A stretch of DNA of 64,000 nt from Rohdeia sp041398665 (GCA_041398665.1 JAWKUH010000015.1:58133-122132); one strand, 5' to 3'. Positions 36,176 to 44,934 are shown, counted from the first letter of the stretch. Made by a program: numbers and translations. The notes: generated by a model from the sequence alone, not told the origin.

Positions 36176-36982
36176 TCAGGAGTGGTGGGGGACCGCCGAG
36201 AGCGTAGCGTCGACGAGATCGTGCGCCGCGGCACGCCGTCGGAACTCCTCGAGCGTCGCGGCGAGTTCGTCCTCGATCTCGTACGAGCACTCCTCGAGCA
36301 GGTAGTTGAGCAACGCGGCCTCGGGCAGTCCGGCCGCGCGAGCGTGGTCCCGCGCGCACGCGGCGGCTGCCGCCGCTCCGACGACCCGCGAGTCCCGGAA
36401 GAGCCGCTCGCGCCCCTCGACGGGCGCGCCCGGAGCGACGATCCAGACGGCGAAGGCGAACGGCAGACCCGTGGCTCGGACCCAGGTCGAGCAGAGGTCG
36501 ACGCGCGGGAGCGCCGGGACCTCGAGCGACTCGCGCAGCGCCGCGTCGCCGATCCGCAGCCACCCGTCCGCGTCGCTCGCGCGCGGGTCCTCGTCGGCTC
36601 CCGTCTCGAGCAGTTCGGCGTCGAGGCCGAGATCGGTCGCGAGGACCCGCAGGAGTGCGCTCGTCGTCCGGCTCGCCGGGTCGAGCGCGATCCGGCGAAC
36701 GTCGGACAGGGGGCGCCGGAGGAAGAGGCGGATCGACGCGAGCTCGCCGCGACCGACGACGGCGAGCCCGGGCAGGTAGCGGTAGCCGGGTCGCCGGAAG
36801 AGCTCGATCGAGCTGACGAGTGCGACGTCGAGCGAGCCGTCGCGGAGTCCGGCGACGAGGCGCGCCGGTACCGCTCGGACGAGTTCGACCTCGCCCTCGC
36901 ACGCTCGCGACCCGAGACCGAGGTCGAGCGGGCGCCCCACGAGGTAGGGGACCGAACCGACTCTCAAGGGTCGCCGTCGCAT
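36176..36982 (-). CDS. mqnA: Chorismate dehydratase MqnA (futalosine menaquinone pathway)
   Basis: MqnA removes water from chorismate to give 3-enolpyruvylbenzoate, the first step of the futalosine route to menaquinone. The 268-residue protein has the family pattern near the N-terminus (RVGSVPYLVGRPLD), DVALVSSIELFRRPGY, the Ser/Thr anion-binding segment DPASRTTSALLRVL and AFAVWIVAP. The length matches the family. It is separated from mqnE/mqnC by about 6 kb. The ATG at 36982 lies 6 nt after TACATT with no Shine-Dalgarno, suggesting a leaderless message. Confidence 0.9.
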   Translation of the reverse strand: MRRRPLRVGSVPYLVGRPLDLGLGSRACEGEVELVRAVPARLVAGLRDGSLDVALVSSIELFRRPGYRYLPGLAVVGRGELASIRLFLRRPLSDVRRIALDPASRTTSALLRVLATDLGLDAELLETGADEDPRASDADGWLRIGDAALRESLEVPALPRVDLCSTWVRATGLPFAFAVWIVAPGAPVEGRERLFRDSRVVGAAAAAACARDHARAAGLPEAALLNYLLEECSYEIEDELAATLEEFRRRAAAHDLVDATLSAVPHHS

Positions 36983-36988
36983 CGCGCG

Positions 36989-36994
36989 AATGTA
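36989..36994 (-). promoter_or_regulatory. Putative -10 box of mqnA, leaderless
   Basis: Read on the minus strand, TACATT is followed by 6 bases and the ATG, which places the expected start point at the codon itself. No Shine-Dalgarno is present. Confidence 0.5.
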
Positions 36995-37012
36995 GCAGGC
37001 GCGTCGCACGCG

Positions 37013-37030
37013 GGCCGCGGTCCCGCGGCC
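37013..37030. promoter_or_regulatory. Palindrome between the divergent mqnA and methyltransferase promoters
   Basis: GGCCGCGG and CCGCGGCC are separated by TC, between the two outward-facing -10 boxes and 2 bases from the right one. It could be an operator, but GC-rich palindromes arise easily by chance here. Confidence 0.3.
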
Positions 37031-37032
37031 GC

Positions 37033-37038
37033 TATCCT
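37033..37038 (+). promoter_or_regulatory. Putative -10 box of the methyltransferase gene, leaderless
   Basis: TATCCT lies 7 nt before the ATG at 37046, and no Shine-Dalgarno lies between them. Confidence 0.5.
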
Positions 37039-37045
37039 CTCGTCG

Positions 37046-37945
37046 ATGCGGCCGAGCGTCTTCCCCTGGGAACCGTTCCAGAGCTACGAGCTGCTCGACT
37101 CCGGCGCGGGGCGCAAGCTCGAGCGCTTCGGCGCGTTGGTGCTCGACCGACCCGACCCGCAGGCGCTGTGGCGACCGCGACTCGACGACTGGTCGCAGGC
37201 GCACCTCGTCTTCGTGCGCGAGTCCGATCGCGGCGGGCGCTTCGAGGCGCGACGTCGGCTCCCCGAAGGAACGACGGCCGAGGGGTGGACGGTCGACGTC
37301 GCTCCGCGCGGCGTCTCCGGCGTCCGCGCGCTCCTGCGTCCGACACCCTTCAAGCACGTCGGGCTCTTCCCCGAGCAGGCTCCGAACTGGGCGCGCGTCG
37401 CCGGTTCGAGGTCGTCGTTCGGCGGGTCGGCGGCGCTCCTCAATCTCTTCGGCTACACCGGCGTCGCCTCGATCTGCGCCGCGCGCGCCGGTTTCGCGGT
37501 GACCCACGTCGACGCGTCGAAGGCGTCGCTCGACTGGTGCGCGGAGAACCGACGCGCATCCGGACTGGACGACGACGCCGTGCGCATGGTCCACGACGAC
37601 GCCCTCGTGTTCGCGCGCCGCGAGCTGCGCCGCGGGAACCGCTACGAGGTGGTGCTCCTCGACCCGCCGCACTTCGGTCGGGGTCCGAAGGGCCAGCGTT
37701 GGCAGCTCGAGGACGACCTCGTCGAGCTCCTCGACGTCGTGCGCGAACTCCTCGCCGATCGCTGTCTGCTCGTGCTCTCGACCTACGCCGTCGGGCACTC
37801 GCCGCTCGCGTTCCTGAACCTGCTCGCGACGTTCGAGGGTGGGAGGGCCGACGTCGGCGAGCTCGCCGTGCCCGAGTCGGGTGACGGCGGACGGCTCTTG
37901 CCCTGCGGATTCTGCGCGCGGTTCGAGCGCGGTCTCGGGACGTGA
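37046..37945 (+). CDS. Class I SAM-dependent methyltransferase, RlmI/RlmK-like
   Basis: This 299-residue protein has a Rossmann methyltransferase core: motif I LLNLFGYTGVASICAARAG (about residues 132-150), the acidic motif VTHVDASKASLDW, and the catalytic-type motif VVLLDPPHFGRG (about 210). The DPPxF motif and N-terminal layout resemble the 23S rRNA cytosine methyltransferases RlmI and the RlmL C-domain, although the PUA domain of RlmI is absent. It overlaps the following pseudouridine synthase by 4 nt, so the pair makes an RNA-modification operon. The target nucleotide is unknown. Confidence 0.85.
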   Translation: MRPSVFPWEPFQSYELLDSGAGRKLERFGALVLDRPDPQALWRPRLDDWSQAHLVFVRESDRGGRFEARRRLPEGTTAEGWTVDVAPRGVSGVRALLRPTPFKHVGLFPEQAPNWARVAGSRSSFGGSAALLNLFGYTGVASICAARAGFAVTHVDASKASLDWCAENRRASGLDDDAVRMVHDDALVFARRELRRGNRYEVVLLDPPHFGRGPKGQRWQLEDDLVELLDVVRELLADRCLLVLSTYAVGHSPLAFLNLLATFEGGRADVGELAVPESGDGGRLLPCGFCARFERGLGT

Positions 37946-38640
37946 CGGCGAGCCTCGACGTCCTCTTCGCGGACAACCACCTCCTGGTGGTGTCCAAGCC
38001 GGCCGGCGTCCCGACGGTGCCGGACGCGTCCGGCGACGTCAGCCTGCTCGACATGGCGCGTGCGTGGATCGAGCGCGAGCACGACAAACCGGGGCGCGCG
38101 TTCGTGGGCGTCGTCCACCGCATCGACCGTCCGGTCTCCGGCGTGGTGTGCTTCGCACGCACCTCGAAGGCGGCGTCGAGGTTGACCGCCGCGTTCAAGG
38201 AGCGTCGCGTCGACAAGACCTACCTCGCCGTGGGAGCGGGATCGCCCCGGCGCGCACGCGGTGTCGTCGAGCAGTGGATCTCGAAGGACCGCCGCACCGG
38301 TGCGGTTCGCGCGGCCGCGCACGAGACGGAACGAGCGCAGCGTGCCGTCACCGCCTACGAGGTCCTGGCGCGGGGCACGTTCCACGGTCGGCCCGTCGCG
38401 CTCCTCCGCTTCGAACCGGAGACCGGACGGCCGCACCAGATCCGGCTCGCCGCGCGGTCGCTCGGACTCCCGCTCCTCGGCGACCTCCGACACGGCGCCG
38501 GGGAACCGCTCCCGGACAGGAGCGTGGCCCTGCACGCGTGGAAGCTCGCTCTCGACCACCCGACGAAGAAGGAACGCACCGAATGGAAGTGCCCGCCGCC
38601 ACGTTCACCGTGGTGGCGGGCGTTCCCCCTGCCCGAGTGA
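37942..38640 (+). CDS. RluA-family pseudouridine synthase
   Basis: This family isomerises uridine to pseudouridine in rRNA or tRNA. The 232-residue protein has the catalytic motif VVHRIDRPVSGVVCFART (Asp near residue 57) and the terminal family motif RPHQIRLAARSLGLPLLGD. It lacks the N-terminal S4 domain, like the RluA/TruC type. The GTG start overlaps the methyltransferase stop. The last 20 or so codons coincide with a strong hairpin (38591-38621), so the C-terminal tail (CPPPRSPWWRAF) is probably a by-product of the terminator. Confidence 0.88.
   Translation: MTASLDVLFADNHLLVVSKPAGVPTVPDASGDVSLLDMARAWIEREHDKPGRAFVGVVHRIDRPVSGVVCFARTSKAASRLTAAFKERRVDKTYLAVGAGSPRRARGVVEQWISKDRRTGAVRAAAHETERAQRAVTAYEVLARGTFHGRPVALLRFEPETGRPHQIRLAARSLGLPLLGDLRHGAGEPLPDRSVALHAWKLALDHPTKKERTEWKCPPPRSPWWRAFPLPE
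38591..38621 (+). terminator. Terminator hairpin overlapping the end of the RluA-family gene
   Basis: A 13-bp stem (GCCCGCCGCCACG / CGTGGTGGCGGGC, one G-U) has a 5-nt loop and is followed by GTTCCCCCT. It lies inside the coding frame, 19 nt before the stop. Confidence 0.65.
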
Positions 38641-38656
38641 AACCGGCGGACTCCCT

Positions 38657-39358
38657 CTACCGGGCCGTCTCCGACTCGCTCGCGGCCCGCGCGCGTTCGA
38701 GTGCGACACGAGCGAGCGCGATCTCGACCGCGCGCGCACGTTCCGCTCGCTCGCGCTCCTCGCCGCCGAGGAAGTACGGCGCCACGCGAAGGAGCGAGTC
38801 CTCCTTGGGCTCCGCGTCGCCGAGCGGGATCTCCGCCCGGAGTCCCGCGGGCACCGGCATGTGGAACGGCAACGGGTCCGCTCGGAGCTCGAGGTCGTAG
38901 TCGCTCGTGCCGGAGTACGCGACGACGACCAGGTGGAAGTCGACGCCCGCGCCGGGCACGTCGAACGAACCCCACTCGTCGCCCGCCGAGTCCCAGTGCG
39001 CGACGACCTCTTCGAGGAACGGGTCGACCAGGCAGAGGTCGAGGTCCGCGGTGCCGTCGTACGCGGCGAGATGGAACTCGACGCGCGCCGGCGACATCGC
39101 CTGGAACGCGAACGCGTCGGTCGCGTCGTAGCCGAAGCCCCATACGCCGCACACCGAGCCGCGGATCACGAGCTGTTCCGGCGGGTAGAGCGGACCGATC
39201 GGCTGGGGATGGCGCGAGTCGTCGTTCGGCTCCGCGTCGTAGTAGTACGGCGTCGGTTCCCCCGGGACGAGCACGCCGTGCCGCGTGCACGCGCTCGACG
39301 CGAGAAGTGCCGTGAGGACGAGGACGGTCGTGGGTCCGTGCAGTCGGTGGATGGACAT
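38657..39358 (-). CDS. Lipoprotein of unknown function
   Basis: This 233-residue predicted lipoprotein has a signal and lipobox (VLVLTALLASSAC, Cys at about 23). The N-terminal part is Pro/Tyr/Asp rich (GEPTPYYYDAEPNDDSRHPQ). Next comes a beta domain resembling bacterial pre-peptidase C-terminal domains (FAFQAMSPARVEFHLAAYDGTADLDLCLVD, SGTSDYDLELRA), which bind surfaces or calcium. The C-terminus is a charged helix. GGGAGG 7 nt upstream supports the ATG at 39358. It converges on the RluA-family gene, with 16 bases between the stops. Confidence 0.78.
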   Translation of the reverse strand: MSIHRLHGPTTVLVLTALLASSACTRHGVLVPGEPTPYYYDAEPNDDSRHPQPIGPLYPPEQLVIRGSVCGVWGFGYDATDAFAFQAMSPARVEFHLAAYDGTADLDLCLVDPFLEEVVAHWDSAGDEWGSFDVPGAGVDFHLVVVAYSGTSDYDLELRADPLPFHMPVPAGLRAEIPLGDAEPKEDSLLRVAPYFLGGEERERAERARAVEIALARVALERARAASESETAR

Positions 39359-39495
39359 GGGTGCCTCCCGGAGAGGTCGCTCGCGCGTCCACCGAGGAGG
39401 TCGGTCCACCCGGGACCGGTCGTTCGAGGGGCCTCGGAGGTCGCGCGAGATCACCCTGCGCAAGGCGCGTGCCGATCGCGCGGAGAGGGGGAGGC

Positions 39496-40182
39496 GTGGG
39501 CGCGGTCGACGAACTCGAGGAGGAGCCCCGGTGGGCCGCGGGGGATCCGAGGCGGCCGCGCCGCGGCTCCTGCGGGAGGCTCTGGGTCGGCGCAGTGGCC
39601 GAGACGGCGCCCCATCTGCCCGAGGACCCGGATTTCGACGCCGATGACGCCGACACCCGGGAGTTCCATGGCGTGATCGTTCAGCACGTCACCTGGACCG
39701 AGCACCGCTGCCAGTGCGGCTTCGAGTTCGGGGAGTACCTGCTGGTCGACTGCGAGACCATCGTCGACGACGACTGGGAGCTGTTCGAGGTGACGTCCAC
39801 CCCGACACGACCGCCGGATCGGTTCGCAACGGGCGTGATCGACATTCAAGAGTCGCCGATGGGCTACATCGTGATCTCCGGCGAAGCGAAGTTCGTCCAC
39901 CACTCGGACCTCGAAGACGACAACAACACCCGCGACAAGGAGTGGAACAGGACACCCGGCCCCGACGGCGAGATCACCGTCGAGGTCAACGTCAAGGAGA
40001 CCTCGACGGGCCTCGCGCCGAGCGGCAAGGAACTCCCCGAAGGCGTATCGTGGGACGACGACTTCGGCGACAAGGGGCAGGATCTCGACACGAAGTCCCT
40101 GCTGTACGTGTCGAACGACTGCCAGGGCGCCGCTCTCCAGTTCACCGACGTACTCCCTGCTCACCAGGACCGACGAGCATGA
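39496..40182 (+). CDS. Acidic protein of unknown function
   Basis: This 228-residue protein is unrecognised. No signal peptide is seen. The middle is acidic with a Cys cluster (HRCQCGFEFGEYLLVDC), and a beta-like region follows (GYIVISGEAKFVHHSDLE, GEITVEVNVKETS). GTG at 39496 is chosen because GGGGGAGG lies just upstream. The gene overlaps the next lipoprotein by 4 nt (ATGA). Its last 40 codons were copied into the tandem duplication downstream (41276-41394), with the reading frame intact. Confidence 0.65.
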   Translation: MGAVDELEEEPRWAAGDPRRPRRGSCGRLWVGAVAETAPHLPEDPDFDADDADTREFHGVIVQHVTWTEHRCQCGFEFGEYLLVDCETIVDDDWELFEVTSTPTRPPDRFATGVIDIQESPMGYIVISGEAKFVHHSDLEDDNNTRDKEWNRTPGPDGEITVEVNVKETSTGLAPSGKELPEGVSWDDDFGDKGQDLDTKSLLYVSNDCQGAALQFTDVLPAHQDRRA

Positions 40183-41258
40183 AGCACCACGTACCGACGA
40201 GCATCGCGATCGTCCTCACGTCGATCACCGTCGCGGTGCTCTCGACGTGCCGCGGCCCCGCTCCGCGCTCGGTGGCGCCGACGCCGGCGCAGCAGACGCC
40301 GGAGCAGGATCCCGAGCCCGCGCAGATGGCCGACATCAACGTCACCGGGGACGTTCGAACGATCGGTGGAGCGAACTACTCGGGCGTGTTGACGCTGTGC
40401 TTCGATCACGACATCGACGGCAAGACCTATTCGTACACGCGCACGGAGTGGGTCACCGACGGCGAGCTCGACGCGACGATCTCGATGCCCAACGTGCGCG
40501 TCGGGATGACGGTGAACGTCGATGCCTGGCAAGGGTCGACCGTCGCGAACAGAAGCACGGCGGTCTTCTTCTCCGGGACCGAGGGCTACGGCTTCCATCG
40601 CTCGACCTTCGTAGGCGAGAGAGTCGGTGTCCCGACTCTGCCGTTGGGTCTCAGCTATCTGAGCCGACCTCCCCTCGTCGCCGAAGTCACGGTCGGGGAG
40701 TCCACCGACACGGGCGACGCCACCCTGATGATCACGCCTGGTGCACGGACCTTCAGCTGGCTTCGAGCCGTCGGGCGTCGAGAGTCGGGCGCCGTCCCGC
40801 GAACGGTCGACGCGTACTCGTGGAACGCTGCGGACGTCCTGACGATCGCGCTCGAGGTCGACGGGCTCTTCTCGGAGGTCTACAGCGTGCCGCGGGAGGG
40901 GAGCATCACCGTCCCGATCCCCAAGTACGCGGAACTCGCCGGCACGTTCTCGGCGACCTCGTATCCAAGCGTGAGTCGGATCGGCATCTTCCCGTCCGCG
41001 GACTACGTGGCCTTCACGCCGACGAAGCCGGTGGGCTACGAGCGACGCATGGAGGCGTACTACCGGCTGCTCGGGACCGAAGTCGTCAGTCCGGACGACG
41101 ACAACCCGGGCACGTTCGCGGACCCGTATCTCCTCCCGTCGACGGCATACACCATCGAGCTGTGGTCGCGGGACGCGCTCAGCGCGAGTGTTCCGCTCGC
41201 CGTCGCGACCGTGACGACGGGCGCGTCGGGCAGCACGACGACACTCGTGGTCCCCTGA
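40179..41258 (+). CDS. Lipoprotein, duplication copy 1
   Basis: This 359-residue predicted lipoprotein has a signal peptide and lipobox-like Cys (IVLTSITVAVLSTC, Cys about 25). A Pro/Gln linker (TPAQQTPEQDPEP) is followed by beta-rich domains. An Ig-like stretch comes first (INVTGDVRTIGGANYSGVLT), then a long region ending in TAYTIELWSRDALSA and ATVTTGASGSTTTL. I do not know the family. It overlaps the upstream gene by 4 nt and is followed by a frameshifted paralogue with almost identical 5' and 3' ends but a divergent middle. Confidence 0.75.
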   Translation: MKHHVPTSIAIVLTSITVAVLSTCRGPAPRSVAPTPAQQTPEQDPEPAQMADINVTGDVRTIGGANYSGVLTLCFDHDIDGKTYSYTRTEWVTDGELDATISMPNVRVGMTVNVDAWQGSTVANRSTAVFFSGTEGYGFHRSTFVGERVGVPTLPLGLSYLSRPPLVAEVTVGESTDTGDATLMITPGARTFSWLRAVGRRESGAVPRTVDAYSWNAADVLTIALEVDGLFSEVYSVPREGSITVPIPKYAELAGTFSATSYPSVSRIGIFPSADYVAFTPTKPVGYERRMEAYYRLLGTEVVSPDDDNPGTFADPYLLPSTAYTIELWSRDALSASVPLAVATVTTGASGSTTTLVVP

Positions 41259-41275
41259 TCCTTGCGCGAGCCGCC

Positions 41276-41394
41276 TCGACAGCAAGGGGCCGAATCTCGA
41301 CACGAAGTCCCTGCTGTACGTGTGGAACGACTGCCAGGGCGCCGCTCTCCAGTTCACCGACGTACTCCCTGCTCACCAGGACCGACGAGCATGA
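41276..41394 (+). pseudogene. Copied 3' end of the gene at 39496
   Basis: This segment repeats bases 40064-40182 almost exactly, including the frame (LDTKSLLYVWNDCQGAALQF ... DRRA stop) and the ATGA overlap with the next gene. It has no start of its own. It is the left end of the 1212-bp tandem duplication. Confidence 0.8.
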
Positions 41395-42484
41395 AGCACC
41401 ACGTACCGACGATCATCGCGATCGTCCTCACGTCGATCACCGTCGCGGTGCTCTCGACGTGCCGCGGCCCCGCCCCGCACTCGGTGTCGCCGACGCCGGC
41501 GCAGCAGACGCCGGTGCAGGATCCCACGGCGTACTTCAACCCCATGAAGGCCACCGTCGAGGTCACCGGCGACATCAAGACGATCACCGGCGATCCGTAC
41601 ACGGGGGACGTCACGCTTCGCTTCAAACACAAAGATGGGACGAGCAGCGGTTCGTGGTCCCACAGACGATCGAGTGGGTGAACAACGGGACCCTGGTCGC
41701 CGACGTCGAGTTCCCAGCTGGGCGCGCCGGCGTCACGGTCTCCGTCGAAGCGTGGATGGGCGACTTCGTCTCGCTCCGCGACTCCGGCGTGTTCTTCGAC
41801 TCGGCCGATGGGTGGGGGTTCGCGCGGTCGACCGACATCCGCAGCCGCAACGGGGAACTGTCGCTGCCGCTCGGCCTCTCGTACATCGCACGACCGCCTG
41901 TGGTCGCGTACCTCACCGTCGGCGAGACCGGGGACAGCGGAACCGCGCCGGTGCTCGTTGCCCCGGGGACGCTCGAACGTCACCGCGTCGTGGCGAACGG
42001 GAAGTCCGAGGGCGGCACGGTGCCACGCACGGTCACGGCCTACTCGTGGAACATGTCGGACGCGTGGAGCGCGGCCGTGCGGGCGAACGAACGCGTGTCG
42101 GAGCCCGCCCACTTCTCGCGAGAGGCTGCCGTCACCCTCCCGTTGCCGGAGTACGCGAACATCGAGGGGACCTACTCCGTCACGACCTACCCCGGCGTCG
42201 TGCACATCGTCTACGTGCCGACCGCGACCTACACGGCGTTCCAGCCGCAGGCAGCCGAGGGCTACCCGCGCTTCAAGGAGTCGTACTCCCGCCTGCAGAA
42301 GTTCGGGATCTCGAGCCCCGACTTCAACGACCCTGGACACTTCAGGAACCTCTACCTCGAGCCGGACACCGCGTACACGATCGAACTCTGGAGCGCGCCG
42401 GCGCACTACGCGGGGACACCCACCGCCGTCGCGACCGTGACGACCGGCGCGCCGGGCAGCACGACGACACTCGCGGTCCCCTGA
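41391..42484 (+). pseudogene. Lipoprotein, duplication copy 2 (one frameshift)
   Basis: This is the paralogue of the lipoprotein at 40179. The first 47 residues are nearly identical (MKHHVPTIIAIVLTSITVAV, Cys-anchored, TPAQQTPVQDP). The frame then breaks near 41637: the ATG frame stops at 41681, while the homologous sequence (DEQRFVVPQTIEWVNNG onward) continues in another frame to 42484, ending GAPGSTTTLAVP like copy 1. Restoring one base would give a full 364-residue protein. The downstream frame is long and conserved, so either the break is recent or it is a sequence error. Confidence 0.8.
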
Positions 42485-42491
42485 TCCTGGC

Positions 42492-42525
42492 GCGAGCCGC
42501 CGGTCTCGGATCGTCGGCGGTTCGC
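42492..42525. terminator. Bidirectional hairpin between convergent genes
   Basis: An 11-bp stem (GCGAGCCGCCG / CGGCGGTTCGC, one G-U) has a 12-nt loop. Only its left half is present after copy 1 (41268-41277), where the duplication junction cut it. Confidence 0.55.
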
Positions 42526-42631
42526 TCACCATCGTCGTCGAGACGCGCTGCTCGTGCCGCCTCTCGGGCTCGAAGGGCTCGCGTCGCGTCGGTGCGGACC
42601 GGGCACCGTGGGTGCGGTTCCCGGGCTGCCC

Positions 42632-43726
42632 TCACACGCACTCGTGGACGACTCGGTAGAGCGTGTCGCGCTCGACCGGGATGCGCCCCGCGTCGCGGAT
42701 CCACTGCACGAGCTCGCGCCGCTCGACCTCCTGCGGCGTCGTCGCTCCGGCGTCGTGGTAGATGTGTTCCTCGACCACGGTCCCGTCCACGTCGTCCGCG
42801 CCGAACGACAGGGCGACCTGCGCCACGGGCACGTCCATCAGGATCCAGTAGGCCTTGACGTGCTCGACGTTGTCGAGCAGCAGGCGTCCCAGCGCGATCT
42901 CGCGCAGTTCGTCGACAGCGGTGGGGCCCGGCAGGTGCGACCACTCGTTGTTCGCGGGGTGGAACGAGAGCGGGACGTAGGTCTGGAAGCCGCCCGTCTC
43001 GTCCTGCAGCGCGCGCAGTCGCAGGAGGTGGTCGACCTTCTCCTCCGCGGTCTCGACGTGACCGTGGAGCATCGTGCAGTTCGAACGCAGCCCGGCGCGG
43101 TGCACCTCGCGGGCGACCTCGAGCCAGCGCGTGCCCGAGATCTTGTTGGCGTAGCCCTCGCGTTGCACGCGCTCGCTGAAGACCTCGGCGCCGCCGCCGG
43201 GGCACGAGTCGAGACCGGCCTCGACGAGGTCCGCGAGGACCTCCTGCAGGGTCTCCTTGCCCGCCTGCTCGCGCCCCTTCCTCCAGATCTGGTCGAGCTC
43301 GACCATCGTGAAGGCCTTCACGTGGATCGACGGCCGCGCCGCCTTCGCGGCGCGCAGGATGTCGAGGTAGTAGTCGTACGGGATCTTGGGCCACACGCCC
43401 GCGACCATGTGGACCTCGGTGATCGGCGCGTGCGCGAGCGCGCGGATCTTGGCACCGACCTCGTCGGGGGAGAGGATGTACGCGCCGGCCTGGCCCGGCA
43501 GTCGGTCGAACGAACAGAACCTGCAGAACTTGTTGCAGTAGTTCGTGTAGTTGACGTGCTGGTTGACGTTGAAGTACGCCCGATCGCCGTGCAGTCGCTC
43601 GCGAACCACGTTCGGGAGGGCCCCGACCTCGTGGAGGTCGGGATGGGCGTAGAGCGCGAGTCCGTCCTCGAACGTCAGCCGTTCGCCACGCTCGACCTTC
43701 GAAGCGATCGCGGGGAACGAGCTCAT
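42632..43726 (-). CDS. mqnE: Aminofutalosine synthase MqnE (radical SAM)
   Basis: MqnE joins the MqnA product to S-adenosylmethionine to form 6-amino-6-deoxyfutalosine. The 364-residue protein has the radical-SAM cluster CxxxCxxC in NYCNKFCRFCSFDR (about residues 60-68). It also shows VHMVAGVWPKIPYDYYLD, LDSCPGGGAEVFSERV, SNCTMLHGHVETAEEK and FHPANNEWSHL, all typical of MqnE. The length is normal. The ATG overlaps the mqnC stop by 4 nt. It acts upstream of MqnC in the pathway although it is encoded after it. Confidence 0.95.
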   Translation of the reverse strand: MSSFPAIASKVERGERLTFEDGLALYAHPDLHEVGALPNVVRERLHGDRAYFNVNQHVNYTNYCNKFCRFCSFDRLPGQAGAYILSPDEVGAKIRALAHAPITEVHMVAGVWPKIPYDYYLDILRAAKAARPSIHVKAFTMVELDQIWRKGREQAGKETLQEVLADLVEAGLDSCPGGGAEVFSERVQREGYANKISGTRWLEVAREVHRAGLRSNCTMLHGHVETAEEKVDHLLRLRALQDETGGFQTYVPLSFHPANNEWSHLPGPTAVDELREIALGRLLLDNVEHVKAYWILMDVPVAQVALSFGADDVDGTVVEEHIYHDAGATTPQEVERRELVQWIRDAGRIPVERDTLYRVVHECV

Positions 43727-44934
43727 CGGACCGCCTCCTTCCAGGCGGGCGGGCGCGCGTCCTCGAGCGTGCGAGGCCCCGACGGGCAGTTCTCGCGCTC
43801 GTCGTCGATGCCGTACCACGAGTTTCGGCGACGCGGCGTGAATCCCGCACCGCTGATCATCCGTTCGATCCGGTCGATCCCCTCGAGGCGCATGCAGCCC
43901 GCCGCGGAGACGACGTTCTCCTCGAGCATCGTGCCGCCGAAGTCGTTGCAGCCGTGGAGGAGCGTGATCTGGGCCATCTTCATGCCCTGGGTCACGTACG
44001 ACGTCTGGATGTTCTCGAAGTTGTCGAGGTAGATGCGCGACAGCGCCTGGACGCGGAGGTACACGGCGGGCGTCACGCGCTCCGGGTAGTCCTGCTCCTC
44101 CGGGACGCCGTCGGGCTGCATGTTCCAGCAGGCGAAGGCGGTGAAGCCGCCCGTCTCGTCCTGGAGCGAGCGCAGCCGTTCGAGGTGCTCGACGCGTTCG
44201 GCCGGCGTCTCGACGTGGCCGAACATCATCGTCGCCGACGAGCGGAGACCGGCTTCGTGCACCTTCCGGTGGACGTCGAGCCAGCGATCGGTCGTCGTCT
44301 TCTTCGGTGCGATGATCTTGCGGACGCGCTCGACGAGGATCTCCGCGCCCGCTCCGGGGACGCTCCCGAGGCCGGCGTCGACGAGGTCGCTCACCACGTC
44401 CTCGACGGGGCGTTTGTCGAGCTTCGAGAGGTGGTCGATCTCCGGGGCCGACAGCGCGTGGAGGTTGATCTGCGGGTAACGCTCGCGCAGGTCGCGGAAG
44501 AGCTCGCACCACCAGTCCGTCCGCAGGTAGGGGTGGTGGCCGCCCTGCATGAGGACCTGGCGACCGCCGAGCGCCGCGAGCTCGTCGAACTTGCGGTGGA
44601 TCTCCTCGCGCTCGAGCACGTAGGCCTCGGCGTGCTTCGGCCTCCGGTAGAAGGCGCAGAATCCGCAGTCCGTGATGCACACGTTCGTCGGGTTCACGTT
44701 GCGGTCGACGACGTACGTGACGACGGGTTCGGGGTGGAGCCGTCGACGGACGTGGTGGGCGAGGGCTCCCAGGGTCGCGAGGCTCGCTCGTTCGTGCAGG
44801 ACGAGCGCCTCCTCGGGCGAGATCCTCGCGCCGTCGCGCACGCGGTCGGCGATCCGCGCGACCTCGGCATCCTGCGAGGACGCCAGCGGGGAGCGCCACG
44901 CGGTCGTCCTGGGCTCGTCGCTCGGTCGATCCAT
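43723..44934 (-). CDS. mqnC: Dehypoxanthine futalosine cyclase MqnC (radical SAM)
   Basis: MqnC cyclises dehypoxanthine futalosine to the naphthoquinol precursor of menaquinone. The 403-residue protein has the radical-SAM motif NVCITDCGFCAFYR (CxxxCxxC, about residues 86-93), QVLMQGGHHPYLRTDWW, LGSVPGAGAEILVERV, TMMFGHVETPAERV and LLHGCNDFGGTMLEENVV. A variable N-terminal extension of about 25 residues precedes the core. TATGAT lies 8 nt upstream of the ATG with no Shine-Dalgarno. It is transcribed divergently from the gene at 45006. Confidence 0.95.
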   Translation of the reverse strand: MDRPSDEPRTTAWRSPLASSQDAEVARIADRVRDGARISPEEALVLHERASLATLGALAHHVRRRLHPEPVVTYVVDRNVNPTNVCITDCGFCAFYRRPKHAEAYVLEREEIHRKFDELAALGGRQVLMQGGHHPYLRTDWWCELFRDLRERYPQINLHALSAPEIDHLSKLDKRPVEDVVSDLVDAGLGSVPGAGAEILVERVRKIIAPKKTTTDRWLDVHRKVHEAGLRSSATMMFGHVETPAERVEHLERLRSLQDETGGFTAFACWNMQPDGVPEEQDYPERVTPAVYLRVQALSRIYLDNFENIQTSYVTQGMKMAQITLLHGCNDFGGTMLEENVVSAAGCMRLEGIDRIERMISGAGFTPRRRNSWYGIDDERENCPSGPRTLEDARPPAWKEAVR

